64,000 nt of DNA from Campylobacter showae (GCF_004803815.1 NZ_CP012544.1:1364001-1428000); one strand, 5' to 3'. Shown: positions 46,470-55,453, numbered from the stretch's first letter. The notes: generated by a model not told the origin, from the sequence alone. A program made the numbers and translations.

Positions 46470-48305
46470 ATGTGCGGAATCGTCGGTTACGTCGGCAATA
46501 GAGAAAAAAGGGAGTTTATTTTAAACGGATTAAAAGAGCTTGAGTACCGCGGCTACGATAGCGCAGGCATGGCGGTGATGAGCCTGGATGGCGGTTGCGA
46601 CAAATGCACGCAGGAGATCGCCTTTTTTAAAGCCACCGGCAAGCTTGAAAATTTAGCCAAAAAATCAGAGGGCTTTAGCTCTAGCGGCGAAGGCGTCGCG
46701 ATCGGACACACGCGCTGGGCTACGCACGGCAAACCTACCGAGATCAACGCCCACCCGCATCTAGGCGAGCACTCTTTCGTCGTTCATAACGGCATCATCG
46801 AAAACTACAAAGAGCTAAAAGAGGAGCTCGAGGCAAAGGGCGTTAGCTTCCTTAGCCAAACCGATACCGAAGTCATCGTGCATCTTTTTGAAGAAAATTT
46901 AAAAGCTATCGGCGAACCTTTTAAGGCATACGAAGCCACGGTCGCGCGCCTACACGGTGCATACGCGACGCTGCTTATCACCAAAACGGCTCCTGGGAAA
47001 ATATTTTTCGCTAAGGACGCCGCGCCGCTAGCCATCGGCAAAAGCGAGGGCAAAGAGGTATTTTTCGCCTCCTCTGACGCCCCGCTGATCGGCCTAGCCA
47101 AAGAGGTATGCTACCTTGACGACAAAAGCTACGGATTTGTTAGCATTGACGAGATCGCGGTTTTTAAAGACGCAAAAAAACTAAGCCCGAGCTTTGCCGC
47201 GCTGCCTGCGGATAAAAGCTACGCGCAAAAAGAAGGCTACCGCTTTTTCATGGAAAAAGAGATCTACGAACAAAGCGCGGTAGTCTCAGAAACTCTAATG
47301 GGACGCGTCAAAGAGGATGCGGTAGGGCTTGAAAATTTAACCGACGAGTATCTACGAAATATCGACGATATCGTGATTTGCGCATGCGGCACGAGCTACC
47401 ACGCAGCCCTTACCGCTAGCTATCTTTTTGAGAGGCTAGCAGACACGAGAGCCAAGGTCGAGATCGCGAGCGAATTTCGCTATAGACGCCCGAAACTAAA
47501 CAAAAACGCTCTTTTTATCGTCATCTCGCAAAGCGGCGAAACCGCCGATACCCTAGAGGCGCTAAAAATCGCCAAGCAAGCGGGGCTAAAGACGCTAGCT
47601 ATCTGCAACGTCGATAACTCCTCGATCGTGCGCCTAGCGGACGACACCCTGCTAACTCGCGCGGGCATCGAAAAGGGCGTAGCCAGCACCAAAGCCTTCG
47701 CCACGCAAGTAGTAACGCTGTGGATGCTAGCGCTGCAAATCGCGCAAGCTAAAGCCTCCATAAGCAAAGAAGAGCTAAAAAACGAGATCGCAGCACTCCT
47801 GCACGTTCCGCAAATTTTAAACATCAGCAAAGAGCCGCAAGAGCGCATCCGCCGCCTAGCCAAGCACTATTTGCACGGCCACGGATTCTTTTTTATCGGG
47901 CGCGATATATTTTATCCGCTTGCGCTCGAGGGCGCGCTAAAGCTCAAAGAGATCTCCTATCTGCACGCCGAGGGCTACCCTGCGGGCGAGATGAAGCACG
48001 GTCCTATCGCGCTTGCCGACGAGAGGCTATTTACGATCGCGCTGATGCCGCAAACCGTCCTTTACGACAAAACCAAAAGCAACGTCGAGGAGCTAGCCGC
48101 TCGCGACGCCTACATACTTGCGATTAGCCCCGAGGAGTTCGAGCTTAGCGACGATTTTATCAAAACGAGCAAGCAAGCTCACCCGATGAGCGAGTTTTTC
48201 GAGATGATGATTATCTTGCAGCTTTTTGCGCTGGAAATCGCCGTGAGGCTGGGCAACGACGTAGATATGCCGCGAAATCTCGCTAAAAGCGTAACTGTAG
48301 AGTAA
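46470..48305 (+). CDS. glmS: Glutamine-fructose-6-phosphate aminotransferase GlmS
   Basis: A 611-residue enzyme that makes glucosamine-6-phosphate for peptidoglycan and lipopolysaccharide. The N-terminal glutaminase has the nucleophile Cys2 (MCGIVGYVG) and RGYDSAG; the isomerase half carries two SIS domains (CGTSYHAALTA, SQSGETADTLEAL, STKAFATQV) and ends in PRNLAKSVTVE. Start ATG 46470 lies 2 bases after the GlnD-like stop, so they are probably coexpressed, linking glutamine use with a nitrogen-sensing-like protein. A terminator follows. Confidence 0.97.
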   Translation: MCGIVGYVGNREKREFILNGLKELEYRGYDSAGMAVMSLDGGCDKCTQEIAFFKATGKLENLAKKSEGFSSSGEGVAIGHTRWATHGKPTEINAHPHLGEHSFVVHNGIIENYKELKEELEAKGVSFLSQTDTEVIVHLFEENLKAIGEPFKAYEATVARLHGAYATLLITKTAPGKIFFAKDAAPLAIGKSEGKEVFFASSDAPLIGLAKEVCYLDDKSYGFVSIDEIAVFKDAKKLSPSFAALPADKSYAQKEGYRFFMEKEIYEQSAVVSETLMGRVKEDAVGLENLTDEYLRNIDDIVICACGTSYHAALTASYLFERLADTRAKVEIASEFRYRRPKLNKNALFIVISQSGETADTLEALKIAKQAGLKTLAICNVDNSSIVRLADDTLLTRAGIEKGVASTKAFATQVVTLWMLALQIAQAKASISKEELKNEIAALLHVPQILNISKEPQERIRRLAKHYLHGHGFFFIGRDIFYPLALEGALKLKEISYLHAEGYPAGEMKHGPIALADERLFTIALMPQTVLYDKTKSNVEELAARDAYILAISPEEFELSDDFIKTSKQAHPMSEFFEMMIILQLFALEIAVRLGNDVDMPRNLAKSVTVE

Positions 48306-48313
48306 ATTAATAG

Positions 48314-48348
48314 GCGAAATTTGACGGATGACGCTAAATTTCGCTTTT
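48314..48348 (+). terminator. Terminator of glmS
   Basis: GCGAAATTT (48314-48322) pairs with AAATTTCGC (48336-48344) and is followed by TTTT. It lies 9 bases after the glmS stop. Confidence 0.7.
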
Positions 48349-48447
48349 AATCCTAATCTGTAAATTTAGGCTAGAAGCCACTCGCCTGAATTTCTCTCAA
48401 ACTTTATTCTCGATTTAAATACAAATTTATCGGCACCCCGGAGTATC

Positions 48448-48702
48448 ATGCAAAATTTAAACGAAAAATACGAAATTTATCAAAAAAGAGTTGATAAAAA
48501 AGTGCGCCGCCTCGCGTCGCTGATGAACGATGCAAAATGGCTTAAGCTCTGCGAAATTTTAGATGCCTCGGAGTGCAAGGGTATACGCGTAAAGCTGCTA
48601 TCAAGCGACGAGGAGATCGCGCTCGTCTGCGGCTTTGGGTGTTTACAGGACGGGTATTTTGACTGCGCCAACGGAGTTATTTTATTTAAAAATCTGCGCT
48701 AG
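48448..48702 (+). CDS. Hypothetical protein, 84 aa
   Basis: A small soluble protein with a helical, basic N-terminus (YEIYQKRVDKKVRRLASLMND) and a beta-rich end (GIRVKLLSSDEEIALVCGFGCLQDGYFD). Not recognised. A GGAG site lies 7 bases before ATG 48448. It is followed 6 bases later by a 53-codon ORF on the same strand; the two may be a unit. Confidence 0.6.
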   Translation: MQNLNEKYEIYQKRVDKKVRRLASLMNDAKWLKLCEILDASECKGIRVKLLSSDEEIALVCGFGCLQDGYFDCANGVILFKNLR

Positions 48703-48708
48703 ATTTTC

Positions 48709-48870
48709 ATGCCTAAATTTTACGAGCAAACGCGTATGAACAGAACCGAAAAGCTCGCCTCTAAATTTATCCCAAATCCGCTTGAAACGGTGCTAGACGC
48801 CATAACAAAGGCGGGTAAATTTGACTACGAAATAGACGAAAGCGGGCTAAAAATTTACGGATATAGATAA
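48709..48870 (+). CDS. Small ORF, 53 aa
   Basis: An open frame of 53 codons from ATG 48709 to TAA 48870, beginning six bases after the preceding gene. The peptide starts MPKFYEQTRMNRTEKLASKF and ends IDESGLKIYGYR, with normal Campylobacter codons and no hydrophobic segment. The start has no strong Shine-Dalgarno, so it would rely on coupling to the upstream gene. Function unknown. Confidence 0.5.
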   Translation: MPKFYEQTRMNRTEKLASKFIPNPLETVLDAITKAGKFDYEIDESGLKIYGYR

Positions 48871-48970
48871 ATTTGGCACAGGCAAACGAAGTCAAATTTA
48901 AAGCGCGCTTGCTCGCCAAATGCGGCGAAATTTGATAAAATTTGACGAAATTTAACCAAAAGGAGCAAAA

Positions 48971-50107
48971 ATGAGCGCTCATCTATGCCCAAAATGCGGC
49001 GAAAATACGATCTATTTCGACGGCATCTGCCACTCGTGCCGCCAAAAGCAGAGGCGGGATGAAATTTTAAACCTAAGCGCGGACGAAGTAGAAGCGATGA
49101 TCCTAAAAATCGCGGAGCGAATCGATGAGATCGAAAAATGGAATGAGATTTGCAATGATTTTTGGGCGCTTTTTAGCCTGCTGAGCATCCACGATCCAAG
49201 GATCGCGCGAGCTGCGGCGGCAAAGGAAATTTACTATCCGCCAGAGCTCTACTTCGGCGCGCCGGACGACGTAAAAGACGCACTCATAACAAAACTAAAC
49301 TCGCTAGAGGACAACTCCAAAAACGTGCTAAACCACCTACTTTGCGCGCTTGCCTGGCAGGGCGGCGAGCAGACGGCTGAGCTTTTTTACGAGCTGTATA
49401 AAAACCCGTGGCCGTGGCGCAAAAAACTCTACGTGGGTACCGAATTTTACGCAAAAATCGGCGGCTGGGCGTTTGACGAGACGGGCGAGCGAAAATCGCT
49501 CGTTTTTGATAAATGTCTTACCGCGGTGCGCATAAAAGATGGCAAGCGCGCGAGCCAAAGCGCAAATTTAAACTCAAACCAAAACACGGATGAGCCCGTA
49601 CAAATCGGCGAACCTACAGGCCAAAAGTGCGAGTTTTGCGGCTGCGAGATACTTGATATGCTGCGCCTAAAGGCCACTGAGCCGCGGCTTGCGTTTTTAA
49701 ATTTAAAGCACGACGCGATATTTCGCTGTTGCCCGACCTGCATCGGCTCGGTCAGATATTTTTGCAAACGCGGCCCAGACGGCGAGATAGAGCTAAGCTA
49801 TGAGGGCGAAGGCTTTGACGAAAGCTACTTTTCGCAGCAGGATATGACGCGGCTATGCGGTATGAAATTTAAGCTAGGCGGCGAAGTGTCGCCGTTTTAC
49901 GGCTGCTTTAGCGAGCTTGATACGACCGTGGGCGGCTATCCGCAGTGGGTGCAGGACGCCGAGTATCTGACCTGCCCTAGTTGCGGCGGGACGATGAAAC
50001 ACCTAGCGCAAATCCCATTTGGCGAGATGATACAAGGCGAGGGAGTCATATACGTGCAAATTTGCGAGAAATGCGAGATTTTGGGCGGCTGCTTTCAGTG
50101 CACGTGA
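48971..50107 (+). CDS. Zinc-ribbon protein with DUF1963-like C-terminal part
   Basis: A 378-residue soluble protein. An N-terminal zinc ribbon (CPKCGENTIYFDGICHSC) is followed by a helical region, a second Cys pair (CEFCGCEI, CCPTC) and a C-terminal part with GGYPQWVQDAEYLTCPSCGG and QIPFGEM, motifs typical of the DUF1963 (YwqG-like) family. Cys-rich sites probably bind zinc. Function is unknown. AAGGAG lies 6 bases upstream of ATG 48971. The next gene (50158) follows with its own promoter. Confidence 0.75.
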   Translation: MSAHLCPKCGENTIYFDGICHSCRQKQRRDEILNLSADEVEAMILKIAERIDEIEKWNEICNDFWALFSLLSIHDPRIARAAAAKEIYYPPELYFGAPDDVKDALITKLNSLEDNSKNVLNHLLCALAWQGGEQTAELFYELYKNPWPWRKKLYVGTEFYAKIGGWAFDETGERKSLVFDKCLTAVRIKDGKRASQSANLNSNQNTDEPVQIGEPTGQKCEFCGCEILDMLRLKATEPRLAFLNLKHDAIFRCCPTCIGSVRYFCKRGPDGEIELSYEGEGFDESYFSQQDMTRLCGMKFKLGGEVSPFYGCFSELDTTVGGYPQWVQDAEYLTCPSCGGTMKHLAQIPFGEMIQGEGVIYVQICEKCEILGGCFQCT

Positions 50108-50122
50108 GGCGGACCAATTAGC

Positions 50123-50128
50123 TATAAT
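50123..50128 (+). promoter_or_regulatory. -10 element of the gene at 50158
   Basis: TATAAT 30 bases before ATG 50158, preceded by AATTAGC; AAGGAG follows as ribosome-binding site. Confidence 0.55.
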
Positions 50129-50157
50129 GCGAGTAAAATTTGATTTAAGGAGAAAAT

Positions 50158-51216
50158 ATGGGGTTATTTAGTTTTGGTAAAAAGGCTGAAAAAGCGCAAA
50201 TTCCAAGCACGTTCGCGGGCAGGGTGGATACATTTTGGGCGGAATTTAGCGGCGTGATAGATGAGATCAAGGCTGATCTGGCGGCAAAAGAGTTTGAAAA
50301 GGCGATGCAAAAGACGGACGAAAAGCTTCGCATCTGCCTTGCCGAGCCATACTTTATGACGGGGCTCGTGGGCGATAAGCTCGATCTGGTGCTAACTCCC
50401 GAGGGTATGAGGCATCGCCTATTTTGGCTAAGCTTCATCAAAAACGCTATGCCAAAGCAGCTCGAGGAGAGAATGCTCTGCACGCTCGGCAAGCCGCGTG
50501 CGCCGAGAGGTATCGGCGGGATCGAGATGTACGATACGAGCGTAAGCGCCGAGGAGTCGATGATCTATGCGCAGTTTAACGAAAGCGACGTGGATATCAA
50601 AATTTACAATGCAAATTTAGCCACTCTGCTCGCGCAGGACGAGGGCAAGGCCTACAATCTTAGCTTTATCCTGCTTGACAATATGATCGGCGAAACGGCG
50701 ATCATAAATACGCTAGGCGAGCTTGAGGTGCTGGCCGGGCCCGAGGAAAGCGGCGTGCCGCTAAGCGAATTTGCCGATCTGATCGATGAGAAATTCGGTG
50801 AAAAAGCCGCGCGCGAACCACTAAAGAATTTTTTCAGCTACGAGATGGAGCCGCGCGGAAGCGAGGTGCGCGAGGACGTGATCGTAGGCACCACCTGCCT
50901 GACTAACATCGTAAATCAATATCTAAACGGCGAGCGTGACATCTACAATGAAGCTTACGAACTTGGTATCAAATTTTGCTTTCTTAGCATAGGTAACGGC
51001 GGCGATATGCAGGCAGGCTTTGATCTGCGAAATAAAATCGAGGACGAGGAGCTAGAGAGCTGCGGCTCGTTTTTAGAGATAATCGGCGGCGCCACGGGAC
51101 AGAGACACGCATACATCGATCTCATCTGCTATGACGAGGAAAGACTAAAAGAAAAAGTAAGCGAGCTTTGCAAAAAATATGGCGCAAGTATCGAAATTCA
51201 CGACTTTAAGCGGTAA
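50158..51216 (+). CDS. Hypothetical cytoplasmic protein
   Basis: A 352-residue soluble, acidic protein (beginning MGLFSFGKKAEKAQ) without signal or membrane segment. The last third (LNGERDIYNEAYELGIKFCFLSIGN, GGATGQRHAYIDLICYDEERL) looks like a compact alpha/beta domain of a type seen in DUF695-like proteins, but this is a weak impression. Its promoter and following terminator suggest a single-gene unit. No function assigned. Confidence 0.7.
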   Translation: MGLFSFGKKAEKAQIPSTFAGRVDTFWAEFSGVIDEIKADLAAKEFEKAMQKTDEKLRICLAEPYFMTGLVGDKLDLVLTPEGMRHRLFWLSFIKNAMPKQLEERMLCTLGKPRAPRGIGGIEMYDTSVSAEESMIYAQFNESDVDIKIYNANLATLLAQDEGKAYNLSFILLDNMIGETAIINTLGELEVLAGPEESGVPLSEFADLIDEKFGEKAAREPLKNFFSYEMEPRGSEVREDVIVGTTCLTNIVNQYLNGERDIYNEAYELGIKFCFLSIGNGGDMQAGFDLRNKIEDEELESCGSFLEIIGGATGQRHAYIDLICYDEERLKEKVSELCKKYGASIEIHDFKR

Positions 51217-51256
51217 ATTTAACCGCGGGCGTTAAATTTAGCTTTTGCACGCCCGC
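51214..51256 (+). terminator. Terminator with two alternative hairpins
   Basis: TAAATTTAAC (51214-51223), which includes the stop codon, pairs with GTTAAATTTA (51231-51240), followed by GCTTTT. Alternatively GCGGGCG (51225-51231) pairs with CGCCCGC (51250-51256), followed by ACTATTTT. The two structures exclude each other. Confidence 0.55.
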
Positions 51257-51436
51257 ACTATTTTAATTTTGGCGCTAAATTTTACTTTTTGATATTGGTT
51301 GTGGCGGATTATTCCGCCCATTTCTGCTAGCTCAAAAGCAAAATTTAACAAACATCACAGCGCATGTAGCTCTAGATCTCTCTGTGCTAGCTGTATTTTA
51401 AAATTTATAGCAACAAGGCTTATTTGTCAGCTCATC

Positions 51437-52273
51437 TCAACGCAAATTTTTTAGATACTGGCACGCGCTAAATTCCCCGAGCTTGCAGCCCCTGTCGTAA
51501 AGTTCTTTGGCTGCGTTTTTATTCTTTTCTACGCCCATGCCTTTTTCGTAGGCAAAGCCCAAATTTGCACAGGCTAGCGCGCTAGCACCCGAACAAGCGT
51601 TAGTAAAGAGCACAACGGCTCTTTCGTAGTCTTTTTCTACACCCTCGCCCTTAAAATAGCAAACCCCAAGATCGGCGCAAGACTCCACGTGCCCGCGCTC
51701 GCAAGAGGCCGCATACATCTGCGCCGCCTTTGCCGCGTCCTTTTCTACGCCGCCACCTAGCGCGTAGCTTAGAGCGAGATTATAGCACGCCGTTTCCTCG
51801 CCTAGCTTGCAGGCTTTAGCAAACAACTCGTTCGTTTTTTTGCCGTCAGGATAGACGCCAAGCCCCTTGCCGTAGCTATACGCTAGGCTCGCGCACCCCT
51901 CGCCTACGCCTTTTTCGCAAGCTTTAGCAAAAAGCTCGTTTGCCTTTTTATGATCTTGCGCTGTGCCCTGCCCGCTTTGATAAAGAAGCCCCAAATACAC
52001 GCAGGCTTTATCCGCGCCCAACTCACAAGCCTTGTCGTAGTATCGCACGGCTTTTGTAAATACCTTATCAAATTCGTAAAAATACCCCAGCCCCGCACAA
52101 TACATCGCGTTTTTCTCGCCGCCTTCATCGCAGGCAAGCTCTAAGTTTTTAATCGCGAGCGAGAGCCTTTTACAAATCTCGTCGTTTCCCTTTTTGCACT
52201 CCTTGCTAAAATCGGCTAGCTCGCCGCAAAAAGCCAGCGCCGCAAAAAACGCAAGTAAAATAAAACGTCTCAT
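51437..52273 (-). CDS. Sel1-repeat (HcpA-like) secreted protein
   Basis: A 278-residue exported protein from ATG 52273 with signal peptide MRRFILLAFFAALAFCG; the frame is open 19 codons further without a signal. It consists of about six Sel1-like repeats of 36 residues of the form A...YGLG..Y..G.GV.KD..KA..., each with a Cys pair seven residues apart (for example CELGADKAC, CEKGVGEGC), as in the Helicobacter cysteine-rich Hcp family. Such solenoids mediate protein contacts in the periplasm or outside the cell. Single gene. Confidence 0.88.
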   Translation of the reverse strand: MRRFILLAFFAALAFCGELADFSKECKKGNDEICKRLSLAIKNLELACDEGGEKNAMYCAGLGYFYEFDKVFTKAVRYYDKACELGADKACVYLGLLYQSGQGTAQDHKKANELFAKACEKGVGEGCASLAYSYGKGLGVYPDGKKTNELFAKACKLGEETACYNLALSYALGGGVEKDAAKAAQMYAASCERGHVESCADLGVCYFKGEGVEKDYERAVVLFTNACSGASALACANLGFAYEKGMGVEKNKNAAKELYDRGCKLGEFSACQYLKNLR

Positions 52274-52403
52274 AAGCTCAAATTTCCTTTCAAATTTTAT
52301 AAATTTACCGCCGTAAAGCGCCGAAGCCAAAATGTCCGAAGTATAAATTTAAAAAGATTAAAATTCAAATTTGGCTAAAATCGCTATCAAAAAGGAGCTT
52401 AAA

Positions 52404-52775
52404 ATGATTTTTGAAGACGAGCTGATTTTCGTCGAGCGAGAGACGAGCGAAATCCCGTGGGTAAAAATTTTTACCAAAACGCCGTTTAAGGAGCTAACAG
52501 ACTGCGACGAAGCGACGCAAAAAAGGGTATTTGAAGCGGTTTTAACGACCGAAAAAGTAATGAGAAAATTTTATAATCCAACAAAAATAAACATCGCAAG
52601 CTTTGCCAACTACGTGCCGCGAGTGCATTTTCACGTGATGGCGAGGTTTGAGAGCGATAGCTTTTTCCCGGAGTCAATGTGGGGCAAAAAACAGCGCGAG
52701 GGCGAGCTAAATTTGCCTGATTTTGCCGAATTTTCTCAAATTTTAGCGCGCGAGCTAGGCAAAACACGTGAATAA
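52404..52775 (+). CDS. HIT-domain protein
   Basis: A small histidine-triad-like protein of 123 residues from ATG 52404 (AAAGGAG upstream; the frame opens 11 codons earlier). The segment YVPRVHFHVMARF corresponds to the HxHxHxx motif but has only two His residues, so it is a variant. HIT proteins hydrolyse nucleotide-phosphoramidates or dinucleotides. Its 3' end overlaps the GTG start of the Cache-like gene by 8 bases. Confidence 0.78.
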   Translation: MIFEDELIFVERETSEIPWVKIFTKTPFKELTDCDEATQKRVFEAVLTTEKVMRKFYNPTKINIASFANYVPRVHFHVMARFESDSFFPESMWGKKQREGELNLPDFAEFSQILARELGKTRE

Positions 52776-53619
52776 AAAAATACTTCTAACGCTCGCGATC
52801 ATCGTAGTAGCAGGCGTTTTGGCGGTTTATAAGGCGCGCTGGGACGAGCAGACGCAGACGGAAAATATCAAAAAATTTCTCGACTTTCAAACGCAAATTT
52901 TAAATAAAAATATCGAAGAAGAAAAACTCTCCGCGATGACGGTTGCTACGCTGTTAGCGCAAAACGAACACGTAAAAAAGTGCATGGGCCAAAATAACCG
53001 CCAAATGTGCCTAGAGACGCTTAGCGAATTTACCAAAACGCTAAGCAAGGTGCCGATTTACGAAAATGCCAAATTTCACATCCATACGCCTGAGATGAGG
53101 AGCTTTGCTAGGAGCTGGATACCGATGTATAACGACGATCTAACGAACTTTCGCCACTTGCTAGCCGAGGCTAAAAACGGCGTAGCCGCAGGCATCGAGG
53201 TCGGTCGCGCTGGAGTTTTCATTAGGTCGGTCGCGCCGATATTTGATGATAAAAAGATGCTCGGCAGTATCGAAGTGCTGCTTGATTTTAAGCATTTGAG
53301 CGACTTTTTCGCGCAGCAAGGGCTTGATCTTTTCGTATTACTCGACGCCGGCGGCGACTCGCCGTATCAAAACAGCAGCGACGAGGGCATTATCGACGGC
53401 TTTCATTTCGTAAACAAGAGTTACGCAAATTTAAACGTCTTGCCGATGCTAAAGGATATAAAATTTAAAAGCGGAGGATTTTATCAGACGGATTCGCACG
53501 CCTTTACCGTCCAGCCGATGAACGACGCAAAGGGCGAGCGCGTGGGGTATTTCGTGATTTATTTTAACTCCGACTCAAAGGAGCGAAATTTAGCAAAGCT
53601 GGGCGTTTGGTTTGATTAG
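52768..53619 (+). CDS. Membrane-anchored Cache-like sensor domain protein without output domain
   Basis: A 283-residue protein with one N-terminal helix (ILLTLAIIVVAGVLAVY) and a periplasmic domain resembling a double-Cache chemosensor (long helix EEEKLSAMTVATLLAQNE, then RSWIPMYNDDLTNFR and GVAAGIEVGRAGVFIRSVAPIFDDKKMLGSIEVLLDF). In chemoreceptors this is followed by a second helix and a HAMP/signalling region; both are missing here. Start GTG 52768 lies in the HIT gene. Its end overlaps the convergent kinase end by 4 bases. It could be an accessory sensor of that kinase or a truncated receptor. Confidence 0.72.
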   Translation: MNKKILLTLAIIVVAGVLAVYKARWDEQTQTENIKKFLDFQTQILNKNIEEEKLSAMTVATLLAQNEHVKKCMGQNNRQMCLETLSEFTKTLSKVPIYENAKFHIHTPEMRSFARSWIPMYNDDLTNFRHLLAEAKNGVAAGIEVGRAGVFIRSVAPIFDDKKMLGSIEVLLDFKHLSDFFAQQGLDLFVLLDAGGDSPYQNSSDEGIIDGFHFVNKSYANLNVLPMLKDIKFKSGGFYQTDSHAFTVQPMNDAKGERVGYFVIYFNSDSKERNLAKLGVWFD

Positions 53620-54008
53620 TCAAGCAGGCTTTTTGAGTACGGCGAAAATTTGTAGGTAAAGACGCTGCCTTTGCCCAGTTCGCTTTTCACGCCGTACTCT
53701 ACGCCGTTTTTCACGCAGATACTTTGCACGATATTTAGCCCTAGTCCAAAGCCGCCCTGCACGCCTTCGTCTCTAACGTAGCGTTTCCAAATTTTACTCG
53801 TATCTTTTATGCCTTCGCCCTCGTCCTCGACTACGAGCACGATTTTGCCGCTTTTTTCAAAAAGACGTAAATTTATTATTCCTCCTTCGCGGCTGTATTT
53901 TACGGCATTGCTTAGGTTGTTATCGATCAGTCTGCCCGCCTCTATCTTGCTCATAAAAATTTGCAAATCAGGCTCGACGAAGTCGTAAATTTTGATATTT
54001 TTCGCCAT
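53616..54008 (-). CDS. Histidine kinase, C-terminal (ATPase) part, separated by frameshift
   Basis: A 130-codon frame carrying the HATPase domain: N-box DNNLSNAVKYS, G1 EDEGEGIKD and G2 GGFGLGLNIV. It continues the kinase at 53968-54729 in another frame. The overlap lies near 53990-54010. One base too many (or two missing) around 54005-54020 would join LERARYR to the IKIYDFVEPDLQI frame. ATG 54008 could permit separate translation, but a lone HATPase without dimerisation helix is unlikely to work. Confidence 0.75.
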   Translation of the reverse strand: MAKNIKIYDFVEPDLQIFMSKIEAGRLIDNNLSNAVKYSREGGIINLRLFEKSGKIVLVVEDEGEGIKDTSKIWKRYVRDEGVQGGFGLGLNIVQSICVKNGVEYGVKSELGKGSVFTYKFSPYSKSLLD

Positions 54009-54729
54009 CGCGATACCGCGCTCGCTCGAGGCTAAATTCGCTCAAATTTAAAATCTCCGGCGGAAATAAAATATATCCGCGCTTGATGTAGTACTCGGTG
54101 TCCTCGTAGGTGACTTGCATCTGTTTTAGGGCCGAGCGCATGCGGGTGACGTATTTGTTATCAAGACCCAGCATCTCGAGGTTTATGCCGATGACTCCCA
54201 GCGGCGTTTTTAGCTCGTGCATCGCGTCGTTAAAAAAGTTATTCATATATTTTTTAGCGTCTTTATACGGCTTTATACCGCTAATAAACGACAGATAAAG
54301 CGCGAAAAATACGACCACGAGTGCAAATGCTAGAGTTAGAGCCGTGACGAATAAAATCCTAGCCGCGTTTTGCTTTTTGGCTAGCACGAGATAATAAAAC
54401 TCGCCGTCCGCACTAAAATAGGTCTTGTAAAAAAGATGGCCGTTTTCTTGGCGGGTGATAAATTTTAAATCGCTCGGTCGCGCGTCCAAATTTGAGACGA
54501 TCTGCTTTTCTTTGAGATCAAAAACGCCGTATCTATAGGTAAGCGAAATAGGCAAAGTCTCGTTTTTATCGAGCGCTTTGCGGATTTTACCCTCGTACTC
54601 CAGCAGCTCGAACATATTTTTTGAGTATTCGTCTTTGGAGCTTAAATTTATGATCTCGTAGCTTTGAAATATAAACAAAGCCATGATGATAAAAGTGGCT
54701 AAGATAGGGATTTTAAGATTTTGAAACAT
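53968..54729 (-). CDS. Histidine kinase, sensor and phosphoacceptor part, separated by frameshift
   Basis: A 253-codon frame with two membrane helices (about 7-25 and 124-149) flanking a periplasmic domain of about 100 residues, and the phosphoacceptor H171 in AMHELKTPLGV. It breaks after LERARYRDG, entering a nonsense tail (EKYQNLRLRRA), whereas the catalytic domain continues in another frame (53616-54008). Either a true mutation inactivating the kinase, a phase-variable or sequencing difference, or programmed frameshifting. The response regulator overlaps its start by 17 bases. Confidence 0.8.
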   Translation of the reverse strand: MFQNLKIPILATFIIMALFIFQSYEIINLSSKDEYSKNMFELLEYEGKIRKALDKNETLPISLTYRYGVFDLKEKQIVSNLDARPSDLKFITRQENGHLFYKTYFSADGEFYYLVLAKKQNAARILFVTALTLAFALVVVFFALYLSFISGIKPYKDAKKYMNNFFNDAMHELKTPLGVIGINLEMLGLDNKYVTRMRSALKQMQVTYEDTEYYIKRGYILFPPEILNLSEFSLERARYRDGEKYQNLRLRRA

Positions 54730-55381
54730 CTATTTTGTAGCCTAGTCCGCGCGCTGATTTTATAAACTCTGGAGTCGTTTTTTGACGGATTTTTAGTATA
54801 TGCATGCGCACGTCGGCGGGGTCGATTTCCTTGTCGTTCCACACCTCGGCGCGTAGCCTTTCGATACCTACGAAGCTGTTTTTATGAAACAGCAAGCACT
54901 CGATGATCGCAAATTCTCTCGTACTTAGCTCAACCGGCTCGCCTTTAAATTTGAGCCGCTTTTTAGCGGTATCTAGGCTAAAGTTTTCATCGATCGCGAT
55001 TAAGTTTTTATCGTCTCTGCCGTGATATTTTCGCATTAGCTCGTTTACTCTAAATTTTAGCTCGGCTAGCTCAAAGGGCTTTTTTAGGTATTCGTTACAG
55101 CCTAGCTCGTATCCGACCGCCATATCGTCTATATCCACGAGCGAGGTCATTATCATTATGGGCGTTTCACAGCCGATATCTTTGGCATATTTTATCACCT
55201 CGTGTCCGCTTATATGCGGGACCTTGATGTCAAGGATCAGCAGGTGATAAAAGCCCGCCGCTATCTTATCGCAGGCGATCTTGCCGTCTGGCGCCTCATC
55301 GACCTCGTAGCCTAGGCTTTCTAGGTATTCGCTAACGCTCTCACGATATACGAAGTCGTCTTCAAGCAGTAAAATTTTCAT
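54713..55381 (-). CDS. OmpR-family response regulator
   Basis: A 222-residue response regulator. The receiver has acidic residues at 8-9 (EDD), the phosphoacceptor D51 (LILDIKVPHISGHE) and the Lys in YLKKPFEL. A winged-helix domain ends in DVRMHILKIRQKT and GLGYKID. It is the partner of the frameshifted kinase, overlapping it by 17 bases, and is paralogous to the regulator at 1370-2032. With a broken kinase it might respond to another phosphodonor. Confidence 0.92.
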   Translation of the reverse strand: MKILLLEDDFVYRESVSEYLESLGYEVDEAPDGKIACDKIAAGFYHLLILDIKVPHISGHEVIKYAKDIGCETPIMIMTSLVDIDDMAVGYELGCNEYLKKPFELAELKFRVNELMRKYHGRDDKNLIAIDENFSLDTAKKRLKFKGEPVELSTREFAIIECLLFHKNSFVGIERLRAEVWNDKEIDPADVRMHILKIRQKTTPEFIKSARGLGYKIDVSKS

Positions 55382-55453
55382 AAATTCTCCGAATTTTATC
55401 GCAATATTTTAAGGGAGATGATAGCTAAAAATGATTTTGGATCGTCTGAATTT

